The position numbers and the translations under genes are program-made. Of a stretch of DNA of 64,000 nt, positions 49,637 through 61,205 are shown in pieces. The notes under the pieces were generated by a model. It saw only the letters and a list, made by a program, of their open reading frames with translations. It did no database searches and had not been told where the DNA came from. The DNA comes from Fistularia commersonii (taxonomy: Eukaryota; Chordata; Actinopteri; Syngnathiformes; Fistulariidae), in the NCBI GenBank assembly GCA_037954325.1, contig JBBMNZ010000013.1, positions 11,205,001 through 11,269,000 of the forward strand, given 5' to 3'. The stretch's first letter is position 1; every line of letters begins with the position of its first letter.

Positions 49637-52600
49637 TCATCTCCCGCCTAAATAAAAGAAAAAAGAATGCAGTCAACAAACAATCATTTTATAATCAAGG
49701 CCAAATAAAAAAACATGGAAATACATGTAGAGCATTAAATGGCCAACCTCTGAATCCACGTCCACCACCTCCTCTCCCTCCCCTAAAGCCACCTCCTCCA
49801 CGTCCTCCACCCCCGAATCCTCCACCACGGCCACCACCGCCTCGACCTCCACGGAATCCACCTGAAACATCGCAGACAAATGGAATTGAATTTAACATAA
49901 TTGTTCCTCTCAGCACTATTAAAAAAATAAAGGTCCACCGAAACAAACGATCAAACAATCTTTTACCAAATGAAACATTAGCTATGGAGTCTAATCAGTA
50001 ACATTAAACAACTACTTCTTAACACACACACTTGTCATTTCTGTGGCCTGAGCGCATGTCACTGGGATGTTAACTAGATTAATTGAGAAAAGGCTACTCT
50101 AATTACTTCTCTCCTCTCTGTATAGCTGAATAATAAAAGTTATCATATACTTAATTTCTGTTTCTGTTAGACAATGTAACAAGTATGACATTTTGAGACA
50201 TGTAACCCACTGAACATGCAGATTTGATTGGGTGGCAGCGTTAGACATATGCACAGGCTAGAAACAGAGAAGTGTAGTGATTGGTGAATCATTTTGCAGG
50301 TTTTCCAGCATGAGTGCAAACCATAATCTTTGTTATCCCGCTATTCAGGTGACAAGCCAGCTCCTATTCATGTGGCTTTTGAATCCAGGAAAAGCCTTGA
50401 AGAAACCTTTGCCATGGATGACAACACTTGAGTTGAACTCAAGTCCAGTTGCCACAACAAGATTTTGACAAGTCACCATGACCTGGATGACTGAGAACCT
50501 CCACAGACACCTTACAAGACTAACCTACAGACTGGAGACGTAAACTACATTTACTAGGAAAGTCTCAATGCAATGCTGCATCTTGGAACACGAGTCAGAC
50601 TACATGGTTCTTTTCAGTAACCACAGTTACTAATATTTGTAGTCATCCTTCCATCCACGTTCTACCGTTAATCTGGGATTGGGTCGCAGGGGCAGCAGCC
50701 GAAGCAGAGAGGCCAGAATTCAATATCCCTGGCCACTTGATCAAGCTCTTCCAGGGGGGCTCCTGACGTGTTCGCAGGCCAGCTTGGCAACATAGTCCCT
50801 CTGACATATCCTGGGTCTTCCCCAGGGCCTCCTCAGGTTGGACATGCCCTGCACACCTCACCAGGGAGGTGTCAAGGAGGCATACTAACCAGATCATCGA
50901 GCCATCTCATCTGACTCCTCACAAATACTTGCCAATAAGCACTATCGACTGTCAGTTAACCTTATTGTCACTCTTCTTGTCCTTGTCTTTTGGAGTTGAT
51001 CAATACTAATGTAATCACACGTGTTAAAATGACTAAAATCCCTATAAAATATACAAGTGGAAGTTTCCATGACTCCACAATATATGACCTTTTACTCATT
51101 CATCTTTCCCCAATTATTTATCTCTTCTACAAATTATTTTTTACATTAAAAAGTTAATCTTTGGCCTTCTCTTTGGCAAAGTTAAATGGACAGACACACA
51201 TTTAACATTCAAGCTAAACAGTACAGCTATACCTTTTTAGAAGGCCTATATGAAAAATATGGTGTTCATGTCCTCCGCTAATGACATAAGAAAATAGCAG
51301 GCTTTGATATCTTTTTCTCCGGATATTGTATTTTTTTTGTGTTTTCAAAAGCATGGCTTAGGCTCATTGGAGACCCTCATTTGCAAGGACATCTGAATGA
51401 TAAGAATAATTGAGGCCCTGTGATGGACTGGTGACAGGTCCAGGGTGAACCCAACCTTTTGGCCAATGATAGCTGAGATAAGCTCCAGCAACCCTGAGCA
51501 TATGATAGGCGATACAGATAATGAAGGATTTTTTTTATTGGCCAATAAATAGATTTACCTCCTCGACCTCCACCTCTTCCTCCACCTCTACCCCCTCCAC
51601 GCCCTCCTCTTGGTGGACCCTTTTCTCCAGGTGGCCGGGGGAGGAACCTCTGTAGTGGAAGTAACTTCATGGGATCGATGTAAAACTAAACAAGAAGTTT
51701 CAGGTTATTGCATAATTCAAAAATCATAACAAATTACATGTCTGAAAGTATTCAAAATGGTCATTGTATACCTTTTGTAATTTCTTGAAAGAAGATGCCT
51801 TCATATTTTCAGAAAGTTTCACTGAAAAATACTGAAAGAGCTAGTTGAGGAACTCATCACATTCTTTATGAAAACAACTGTTATTTTCTTTCATCACAAG
51901 ACTTCAGAGCGGTCAAAAAAGGATACAAAGTCTCGAAGCTGGCCGAATATCTCATCGACCTTTCCGATCTGTTCCTTGTTCTCCAAGTAAACTGGAGCAT
52001 TGAAATAAGGAACTTTGTTTTCGTCTGTTGTACATTTACACACAATGTCGTCCTCACATGGATGCATGAACTCCCCCAGTGCTGCAGAATGTGAAAAGAA
52101 TTAGGGGAAAAAATGAAACAATTATTCACAGTACAGATGTATATACTCCTAAACTTTAAAATGGTTTCTCCCTTGAATTTTTTTTTTACTTCTTGGGAAA
52201 GGGTCAACTACAAATCATCAAACCATTTTGTTCAAGTCACCAAAGAATATGATATAATTCTGCAAAACATTGCCAAAAACAAGTCGGTTTTGATTACTAA
52301 AAGACCAATACATTAAATGGTCAGAACAGTGATAGTGTCAGAATTATGCCATGGTTTCTTGAAAGGCTTAAAAACCTGTCAGAATTTTAAGAATTTATGC
52401 TTGAATTACAAAGTTATCCATTTTCTTTTAAATCACCAGGTCTAACTGAATTAGGTATTTATAGTAGTAAGTATTTTAAAGCAGTCATTGCTGCCTTGGT
52501 CATGATCTAGCATGCACTGAAGAGTTATGCTGAGGTTTAACATAGGTTATTAAACTGAATTTTAAATATTGATGAAAAAAAAAATTAAATATTCTGGTCA

Positions 52601-53213
52601 ATGTTTGGAGGAAGATAAACAATGGATTCGATTGATGTGATTTTAATTTCAATATCAAAGTAAGACTGCCACATTTTAGCTAGCATTGAGCATTTGTATT
52701 CATCAAAAACATCTGATTTAAAATTATTATTATTACAACTGTTTATTTTTTCTTTCCTGACTTGACTGAATGAAAGTCTGATTTGAAGAAGTACCAGAGC
52801 GTGTTAGGAGAAAATTGTCAATGAAGCGTGCACAATAATGCATGGCAAGGCGGCCACAGCACAAGGTCTATCTCCAAAACATTTAGGAGAAAAATTCACT
52901 TAGTTTAAAAAATTCCTGAGTTTACTTTGGAATGTGAACAGATCAAAATTCCCCAATTTGGTGATCATGTATCCACGTCAACCGTTAAGACCAAATAACC
53001 ATTATGCACATTATACCACTGCTATGTTTCTCTACAGCAGGATTTTTGTTTGAACTTCTTACCAACAACATATTCTGGGGGGCCAAAGTCTTGCTGTCGG
53101 TTAAAACCGCCTCTCCCTCCACCCCTGCCCCTAAACCCGCCTCTGCCTCCACCACGGTTAAAACCCCCTCCACCACGGTTAAATCCTCGACCTCCACCTC
53201 CTCTGAACGACAT
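49637..53213 (-). CDS. gar1: H/ACA ribonucleoprotein complex subunit 1 (GAR1)
   Basis: Complete nucleolar/Cajal-body protein of the H/ACA snoRNP (with dyskerin, NHP2 and NOP10), which directs rRNA and snRNA pseudouridylation. Coding exons on the minus strand: 53,213-53,063; 52,081-51,927; 51,831-51,772; 51,685-51,559; 49,861-49,748; 49,647-49,637. They total 618 bases (205 aa plus stop; human 217). Residues 1-40 form an N-terminal RGG domain (MSFRGGGGRGFNRGGGG). Residues about 45-140 form the conserved core (ALGEFMHPCEDDIVCKC, NAPVYLENKEQIGKVDEIFG, YFSVKLSENMKASSFKKLQK, FLPRPPGEKGPPRGG). Residues 148-205 form a C-terminal RGG domain. A 5' UTR exon is likely, with a donor at 53,471-53,478 and an acceptor at 53,228-53,229. 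Donors after exons 2, 3 and 5 are non-consensus (GTATCC, GTATAC, GTTGGC), and the last coding exon is only 11 bases. The exact C-terminal end is the least certain part. The gene is head-to-head with the plus-strand ADH. Confidence 0.94.
50380..50512 (+). repeat. second copy of the GATGACTGAGAACC repeat
   Basis: Shares AGTCCAGTTGCC, CACCATGACC and GGATGACTGAGAACCTCC with the copy at 48.8 kb. It lies within the long gar1 intron between the exons at 51,559 and 49,861. Confidence 0.5.
50640..50930 (-). mobile_element. interspersed repeat fragment in gar1 intron
   Basis: Phrases such as GGTCGCAGGGGCAGCAGCC, AAGCTCTTCCAGGGGGGCTC, TCCTGGGTCTTCCCCAGGGC and CCAGGGAGGTGTCAAGGAGGC belong to a very common teleost interspersed repeat. 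I believe it is the 3' portion of a non-LTR retrotransposon, here in reverse orientation. Family and orientation are tentative. Confidence 0.5.
51408..51530 (+). mobile_element. SINE tail fragment beside gar1 exon donor
   Basis: CCCTGTGATGGACTGGTGAC, GGTCCAGGGTGAACCC and TAGCTGAGATAAGCTCCAGC match the 3' body of the SINE family found elsewhere in the window. The tRNA-like head is missing. It ends about 20-30 bases from the donor of the gar1 exon at 51,559-51,685, inside the intron. Confidence 0.6.
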
Positions 53214-53499
53214 TTTCTTTAGATTATCTGTGAAATTAAGAAAAACATAATCACACATATGAATAAACTGACGCGTACAAGCAGTTCAGATTCATAAAGA
53301 TTGAGCATCACGGACAACAGCGTGGAGTGATTCAGCTAATGGTCGCTAACATGTCGGCAAGCTAGCTTGATGAGTACAGAATATTTCAAACACCAATGGT
53401 TACCAATACTTAAAGCTCGTATAAAAAAAGCGAAGAGGGTTGAATACCGTAGAAACTAGGAATAAGCAAACTACTTACTAATTCAGCTGCAGCGACATG

Positions 53500-53790
53500 A
53501 GGTAGTGCTTCCTGTGAAGAAAACATGTGCGATCCCGGTTTACCGCAAAGGGCTTCGCCAGTGTCGCGAACACACGGACTGTCGTAAAATAGTTTCGCTT
53601 CACGGTGAAGCTCTGCGTGTCGACGCGTCTAAGAAAATATTGTGGTATCGGAGTCAGCGTTTCTAGACTTTTTTTTCTTTATTTCTATGTGATATGATCA
53701 TGCACATACATGTTCTTATAATTACGATAACAGTATAGTTATTGTTTTACACAAATTAAATGAAGTTGTGTAAATTGAGGAAACTGAATA
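53500..53790. promoter_or_regulatory. shared head-to-head promoter of gar1 and the second ADH gene
   Basis: The likely gar1 5' UTR exon (near 53,479-53,510, minus) and the ADH start codon (53,791, plus) are about 0.3 kb apart. The interval is CpG-richer on the gar1 side (TCCCGGTTTACCGC, GTGTCGCGAACACACGG, GTCGACGCGTC) and T/A-rich on the ADH side. An ETS-like CTTCCTG lies at 53,508-53,514. Start sites are inferred. Confidence 0.45.
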
Positions 53791-56700
53791 ATGTCAACAA
53801 CTTGTCAGGTGAGCAAAATTCATCAATCTACTTCTCAGTTTTTTGACAACTATTTGATTATCAGTTCCTGGTTTGGTCCTAGTATGTACACCAGAGAGCA
53901 AATCTTGCATTGTCTTTTCTTTTAATTTTCTTTTTATCAGGTCATTAAATGCAAAGCGGCAGTCGCCTGGGAGCCAGGGAAGCCTCTCTCTATTGAAGAT
54001 GTGGAGGTGGCCCCTCCTAGGGCCCATGAAGTTAGGATCAAGGTCTGCTGTTGAAGAAATTATGCAAAACAAACCTAACATTACCTAATTGGATCCATGA
54101 ATTATCCAGAAATCAACAGTGAATTAACTAGACATTTTCTAAATACTTGTGAAAATGTTTCAGAAATGACTTTAACGAACAATCATACCACTTGCCATTA
54201 TTATAGAAGTATACCCAGAGAAGACACTTTTCTATACTTCTGTATATTGTGAGTTTTTGTTTGTTTGTTTGTTTGTTTGTTTGTTTACCTTCTTCTAGCT
54301 GTTACCAGTCAAAGGCTAACATGCTGTATCTTGATTTGACTACTGTAAATGTGACTATCCCTCATTAAGCTTGCCTGTTGATTCTGTACCATGTTTATAT
54401 CATAGATAAGTGCCACAAGTATTTGCCACACTGACTGGGAATGCCTGTATCGGACAGGCAAAGGGATGAACTTCAGACCATTCCCATTAATCCTGGGGCA
54501 CGAAGCAGCAGGAGAAGTGGAGAGTGTTGGTCCTGAAGTCAAAAAATTTAAACCAGGTAAATGAAACAATTTAAGTTTGGATTCTTTGAAATTTATAGTA
54601 GATTGAAAATTAAAGTACTGCAAGAAGATTTCAAATTTATCTTTTAGTTTGTTTTCGCTTGTGTTCACAGGTGATAAAGTCATACCTTTGTTTCTGCCAC
54701 AGTGTGGAGAATGTGCCCAATGTCTCAGTCCAAAAACAAATCTCTGCAGGAAGAACTGGTGACTTCTTCACGATGCATTTAGATACACACTGACTTGATC
54801 TCACTCACTGTTTAAATTGTGATGGCATGTTGCTTGTGGATTTTAGGACAAATACACAGGCAGGTGTCTTGGCTGATGGAACCAGCAGAATATCTTGTAA
54901 GGGCAAGCAAGTGTACCAGTTCCTGGGTGTCAGTTCCTTTTCACAGTATACCGTGGTTCCAGACACCTCCCTTGCAAAGATAAGAAGTGATGCACCGCTG
55001 GACAGAGTATGTCTGCTAGGTTGTGGTGTCGCAACTGGTTATGGAGCTGCTGTGAAAACGGGAAAGGTAGGAGATCAGAGAACTGATTGTGAATGTTGAT
55101 GGTTGAGTTGCTGCAGGGATATAGCGGGCTTCAGTTTATAAGGATTTATGCATAACATTGTTGAATACGTTCAGTCAGTTTGCGAAATGTTTTATTACAG
55201 AAAAAAACTATTTTTAATACAAAGATACAATACAGTAACAGTAATAATGTTATATGGGTGTTTTTAGGTTAAGATAAAAGTTTTGTCAACATATTGATTG
55301 ATACAGCAAAAGAAAGGCCTTTAACAGGACTCTTATATTAATTGCAGTGCATTATTCAAATACAGAAATGCTAATAAAAGTACATTTCTAGCATTTGTGC
55401 ATCCACGTATGCTTTCACACACACACACACACAGTTCAGTTCTGAGAGGCTCATTTTTTAAGTTGCGATGGGCAACCAGTGATCCTGCGGAATTTGACAA
55501 AAGATGAACCTTCTGCAGCACTTCCTGGGACAGGATTGATTCCAAGAGCCTTCAAATCCATTTGAAGTGCATTTTGATATAACTTTTTTGATAAAAGTCT
55601 TTTTTTTTTTTTATTGTGGATTTTTCATGGAAAATGTCAAAACTGGTGGACAGATTGTGACTGTAAAAAATCCAAGATTGATGCAAAGATTGTATTATTT
55701 GCAGCCCTATCACAGCTGGATTTTTTCCTTACTTGATAATGATACAAGTGCATCACAGGTATAACTTTAAAAAAGATCTGAGTCCATAACATGTAATGTC
55801 AGCAAGTATTGAATACTGAACAAATACAATTCTTAGACTGCTTAAAATAATATACTGTACATGAGAAGCTGAAAATTAGAGTAGAGGTATGTTAGAGCTG
55901 TGCAGGGCATGAAGGTAAGCTGCAGCAAGACAGAATATACATTATGTGTGTGAATGAAGGTAACCAAGTAGAATAGTGAGGTCAGAAATAGTACCTATAA
56001 ACAAGGTTAAGGATTAAAAGTACCTTGGAGCAACAGCCCAGTGCAACGGAGATTGTGGAAAAGAAGTGAAGAAACATGCAAGCAGGTTGGAATGAGAGAA
56101 AGAGTGTCAGGGGTAATGTATGATAAAAGTATCTACTAGAATGAAAGGAAAGGTATACAAGACGGTGATGAGACCACCAGTGTTGAATGGTTTGGAGATA
56201 GTGTTATTGAAGAAAGAACTGGAGGCAGAGCTGGAGGTAGCAGAAATGAAGATGTTGAGGTTCTCTTTTGGAGTGAGGAGGATTGATAGGATCAGGAATT
56301 AGTTCATTGGTGGGTCAGTGCATGTTAACTGTTTTACAGATAAAGTAAAAGAGGCCAGAAGACTGGGTAATGAATATATTGATAGAAGGATGCTGAGGCT
56401 GGAACTGCCAGGCAAGAGGCCTTGAGGAAGACCAAAGAGAAGATTTATGGGTCCAGTGACAGAGGATATGAAGTTACTTGGTGTGAGAGAAGAAGATAGA
56501 GATAGATGATTTGCTGTGGCAACCCTTGAAGGGAACAGACAAAAGAAAAAGAAGTTAGCAGTAAATGTTTTGGAAAATTCTTTACAGATTCTTCATTCAT
56601 TGAAATGCAGTAATAGGCCAACTATTCAGGTTTATGTAAGAAATATATTGTCCCTCTCTAAAGTAAATAGGCTTCCAAAGGGAAAAATCGCATGCATGAA

Positions 56701-59068
56701 AAAAAAAAGTTCTTTAGAAGTTGTCCGATTCATAAACATTTCCTAAAGCCTTTCAATTGACTCGTTAAAAACTTGGGTTCTCCAGGTTGAAAAAGGTTCC
56801 CTGTGTGCCGTGTTTGGACTCGGAGCTGTCGGACTGGCCGCAATCATGGGATGCCAACTTGCTGGGGCAGAAAGGATTATCGCGATTGACATCAATCCAG
56901 AAAAGTTCGAGAAAGCCAAACTGTTCGGAGCCACTGACTGTGTCAACCCCACCGAGTTCAGCAAGGACATCCAAGAGGTTCTGGTGGAGATGACAGATGG
57001 AGGGGTGGACTATGCTCTGGAGTGTGTGGGTAGTCCAGTTGTCATGGTGTGTATCTCGATTATGTCGAGGCCAAAATTACATTCTGTATAACAAGTATTT
57101 GACAAAATTTCAGCCATGCATGCACAATAGGAACCAAGTTGTTCATGCAGTTTTTCTTTCAAAGAAATTTGGCACCACAACAGTCTTTCAACTTTCCATT
57201 GTTTTTTCACATTATATTGTGTGACTGTCTTTTTTTAAACATTTTCATTAGATCTGAATCCCTTCACAAGTTAAATAGGTATTTGACGCTTTGTGTCACC
57301 CCAGACTGCTGCACTAGAGTCAACAGCAGATGCCTGGGGCGTCTGTGTGATCGCTGGTTGGACAGAGACCGAGGCAATGAAGGTTAAGGTTCACAAGATC
57401 CTGATGGGACGCACCTTGATGGGGACATATTTTGGAGGTGATTTTGTAACTTCGTCATCATACGGTCCAAACTTCTCTGTTCACTCATTCATCATCTCCC
57501 GCTTACCCATCTTAGGATTGTGAGGAATGCTGGAGCCTATCCTAGCTGTCATTTGGCGAGAGGCAGGGTACACCCTGGACCAGTTGCCAGGGCCATAATA
57601 GGGCAATTTTTCCGATTTTTCTGCATGTTTTTGGACCGTGGAAGGAAACCAAGGAACCCAGAGTTAACTCATACAGGCACAGGAGAATGAACTAGGGTCC
57701 CTCGTGCCGTGAGGCAGAACCGCAAACCACTGCACCCCTGTGGTGCCCTCCCCCATTCATATATATGTAATATTTCTAAGAAGGAGCACACATGTGAAGA
57801 CTTAACTGTTGTACTCAGACTTATAAGACTGAAGTCACATATCTGAAAAAAAAGTCATACATTTTTTTAAAACAATTGACTTTTCATTCACAAAGTCAAG
57901 CAATTATATCTCCCAATTTCATCTCTTAGCATGAATTTGAAATGATCAAGCATACTTGTCAGGTAAAATTCGCAATATTTAAAAGACTTTACAGTACAAA
58001 AAGCCCTGTATGACTGATATGAGTAAATGATTGTCCTATGACTCTACTTTGACTCATTTTACAATCTCTATTAACAGTAAGCAGCAGACTACTACAAGGT
58101 TTACTGTACAAACAGCCACTTTATTTTGGGGGGTTTCAAGTTCAGAAATCGTCCACTTATTGCTAAAACATACTAGCTTTATTCAGTTATTATAGTGTCC
58201 ATTCAAGGAATTTATCAAAACAGTAGATCCCAATGACAGTAAACCTAGCTTACTAAAAAAATAAAATGAGGTCACCAGGATGGACAAATGATAAATTGTT
58301 GAATACACACTAAATATGAAAGATATATTTGTGGATTCCAGGTCTTATTTAGAGCATTGGGCATGGCCAGTGCGCAAAGTAGGAAACATCTTAGACCACC
58401 CCTCTGACTAAGAGGGGATCTGGGACCACTGTTTTCTTAGAAGCAATCTATGATGGTACTGGCAAGTGACCTTCTAAGACCACCAGAGGCCCATTTGCCA
58501 TCATAAGAGAATCTCAACAAATATTATTTGTCATTTGCTTCACATTTTTGTAAGGTAAGAGCCTCAGTTTAATATCTTTCTCAAGGGTGGAAGAGTGTTC
58601 AGGATATTCCAAAACTCGTGGATGACTACATGCAGAAGAAGCTGAAGCTGGATGAGTTTATCACACACAAACTCCAGTTGGATCAAATTAATCTGGCTTT
58701 TGACCTATTGAGATCTGGTAAAAGGTGAGACTCCTGATTTACATGTAACAGATTGTGTGTTATATGTATATACTTTTTTTTTCATACATTTTTTTTTCCT
58801 CTGTAGCCTTGCATTGGGATTGCTGCCATTCTGGGAATTAACATCTGTCGACAATCACATGTCGACTAAACAAATCTCATTTGGCCTTAAAAGAAAATAG
58901 AGGGCATTATTTGTTGAGGAATTATGGCTGTTATCATATAATTACAACCGTATCAATATCCCAAATATTTGTATCAGAATTATTTTTTTATATGGATATG
59001 TTGTAAAAATAATTTGACTTTTTGCTTCTTTTTTTTCTAGTATCCGCACTGTCATTCATCTGTGCTGA
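53791..59068 (+). CDS. Zinc-dependent medium-chain alcohol dehydrogenase, non-class III paralogue
   Basis: Complete ADH of the vertebrate class I/II/IV/V-like group, presumably a cytosolic NAD-dependent alcohol or retinol oxidoreductase; substrate unknown. Exons: 53,791-53,808; 53,941-54,042; 54,406-54,556; 54,671-54,758; 54,847-55,066; 56,786-57,046; 57,305-57,437; 58,586-58,724; 59,041-59,068. They total 1,140 bases (379 aa plus stop), all in frame. It starts MSTTCQ, joined to VIKCKAAVAWEPGKPLS. Catalytic zinc ligands are C47, H72 and C179; structural zinc ligands are C102, C105, C108 and C116; the NAD motif is GLGAVG (204-209) with D228. Class III residues are lost: the Arg115 position is W120, the Asp57 region is rebuilt with three extra residues, and the His51/Tyr position is E52. 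Exon 7 is one codon shorter than in adh5. The start and LFLPQCGEC recall mammalian ADH6, but I cannot assign a class. Introns contain a TTTG repeat, an RTE fragment and a SINE. Confidence 0.95.
54256..54286. repeat. (TTTG)n repeat
   Basis: About seven GTTT units in intron 2 of the plus-strand ADH gene. Confidence 0.9.
55921..56554 (+). mobile_element. Degenerate RTE-type LINE, copy 3 (3' part only)
   Basis: Located in intron 5 of the plus-strand ADH gene, same strand. It starts with the CVNE-type region (ATTATGTGTGTGAATGAAGG). It continues KGKVYKTVMRPPVLNGLEIV (56,140-56,210) and MKMLRFSFGVRRIDRIRN (56,250-56,300), then ends in a GAAGGGAACAGACAAAAGAA tail like copies 1 and 2. A 5'-truncated insertion of the same family. 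Confidence 0.8.
57485..57750 (-). mobile_element. tRNA-derived SINE in ADH intron 7
   Basis: Reverse-oriented copy. The tail side has CCCGCTTACCC and GGGTACACCCTGGACC. The middle has TGCATGTTTTTGGACCGTGG, and the head complement AACCACTGCACCCCTGTGG lies near 57,725. It begins about 50 bases after the exon 7 donor. A clear target duplication was not found; a short CATTCAT on each side is inconclusive. Confidence 0.8.
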
Positions 59069-59187
59069 GATGAGATATTGTGACCCAAGGAAGCTTTGTT
59101 CGTCAATGCTTGAGGCTCTTGTCGACAATTAATCAGAGTTCCTGCATGTTATGGAAAATCTGTCTGCCAAATTTCAAAGTTAAAGGA

Positions 59188-59193
59188 AATAAA
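59188..59193 (+). terminator. ADH polyadenylation signal (AATAAA)
   Basis: Canonical hexamer 120 bases after the stop codon of the plus-strand ADH gene, a typical distance for a short 3' UTR. Confidence 0.6.
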
Positions 59194-60705
59194 TATGTAA
59201 ACAAAAACATTAAGTTCCTGGAAATCTTATGTTGTTTTTACAAAAAAAGTTTTTCCTTTTTCCCACATGAGCTCTTAAAACAGATGTCCTTTAAAAGCAG
59301 ATTATAGCATAGATCATATTAATACTATTGTGCTAGGTACTATTACTTCCATTTATTGGTTTATATCATCAACTCTCCACAGGATTTGAATTATTTATCA
59401 TCATCAAATTACTAGATTAATGGGTCTGCAACTACTAATTATGACAGAAGCTGATCACAGCAAAAACGCTGGAGACTGACCTCAGCACACAAACAGGCCA
59501 ACGAGATTGGATGCATTTCATGTCGGCTATTATTATAAATTTAGCCACTAGATGGCAGGATTGTGCCGTGTAAAAGAAGACCAAAGCTTAAAATAAAACC
59601 ATCTAACTTCATAAAGACGTTGCTTGTCTATGTGCACGTCACTCCCCATTTGATTTTAAATTAAATAGTAATGGTATTTTTGTCTCTTTTGTTTACCTCA
59701 TGTTTGCCCAGAAGAGAAACACCACAGAATGTTGGGTAAAGTGAAGCAAAATGTGAATCATTGATACAAGTCCAGCAACATCAAGATAAATTCTCCCTAC
59801 ATCTGTCACTTTTGGCACCTGTTGTGGTACAGTGATTCGGGACTTGATATTAATGGGAAGCCAGAGTTGGATTTAAATACCCTCGTATAAAGGATGAAAT
59901 AAAAGACACTTGGGACCAGGAACATGGAGACGCTATCAGCTTCATGTGGTCAGAAATGGATGGCTGAGAATCTTCACAGACCTCATGCTATCGGGCTTGT
60001 ATATTTTTTTTATATTTAACAGTAAGTCCAAAAATATATGTGCACTGTCAACAGAAGACAAAAGGTTGAGTAATGCCTCTCAGTATAGAACTAAAATGGC
60101 AGAAATTGTTTTTCTTTCTTTCGATAATATCACTTTGATAAATCAGATTAATAGGTTTGGCAGTTTTCTCCGCTTTTCCTTCTTTATTTAGATATAAATA
60201 ATTGCTCTTGTGCCGATGCCTGTGTACCATCAATCAGACATGCAGCTTCGATTCCCCTTTTGACTCCCAGGGAATGTCAAAATGTTTTTTTTGAGAAATA
60301 GAAAGCAGAACACAACTGTAGAGAGAGTTAACACGACTACATCAGAAGAAGGAAGACAGGTTTTGACAGGTGGTCCTGCAACTGTGCACCCTCATCTATA
60401 AATATTAGACATGCTCTGATTTTTAAGACTTGGGAACATGTTAAGTCTGCCTTCTTGATGGGAAAATTATCCAAAATGATCACCTCAAGTCTCCTACCTT
60501 TTTTCTCCCTGCATTTGAACTCCACAACCTCTGGAATTGTCACATCATTGTGTAACTGATACAAGGAGGACATTCCTTCTGAATTACACTCAAAGTATCT
60601 GACACAAATTCGAGCCAAGTCCTTCATTCATCTGAGAGACAGTTGGAGAAGAAAGTTGGAGAAGAAAGTTTGGTGTGTAGTGTTCCTAGTTATGAGAACA
60701 ACACC

Positions 60706-60742
60706 ACGTGTGTGTGTGTGTGTGTGTGCATGTGTGCGTGTG

Positions 60743-60790
<48 letters not shown>

Positions 60791-60821
60791 GGAGTGTTTG
60801 AGTGGGTGTATTACATTAGCA

Positions 60822-60860
<39 letters not shown>
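60706..60860. repeat. compound GT / TA / GT ... CA microsatellite
   Basis: A TG-rich tract (60,707-60,745), a TA tract (60,746-60,777), TG again to 60,790, a 30-base spacer and then a CA tract (60,824-60,859). The TG and CA tracts are complementary, so one strand could fold into a long hairpin. Open frames here are repeat translations. Confidence 0.95.
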
Positions 60861-60864
<4 letters not shown>

Positions 60865-61205
60865 CACATGTTGTGATCACTTTAATGAGACAAGATAATT
60901 GGCAAACAGCAGAAATTCCAGACGAAGTAAATGCTTCTGCACAAATAAAGGCATGTTTGTTAAAACTAAATAAATGAAAAATCAAGAAGTGCTGCCTTGT
61001 CTTTCACACTATTTAGATTGGAATCAAGAGATAACCCCTTACTGATGAAGCTATATTCCTGTGTGACAGACAGATGATGCTACAAGGATTATGAATAGAA
61101 TATTAAAGAGAGGCATCGGTGAAATTAATGATATGGGCGCGCCAATAACTAAAAATGAAAGTACACAAAGTACATTGATATAATATCAATAATATATTCC
61201 TGACT

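Noticed and set aside
53004..53250. Plus-strand Pro/Thr-rich open frames opposite gar1
   Set aside because: Antisense of the GGN/CGN-rich RGG-coding exon.
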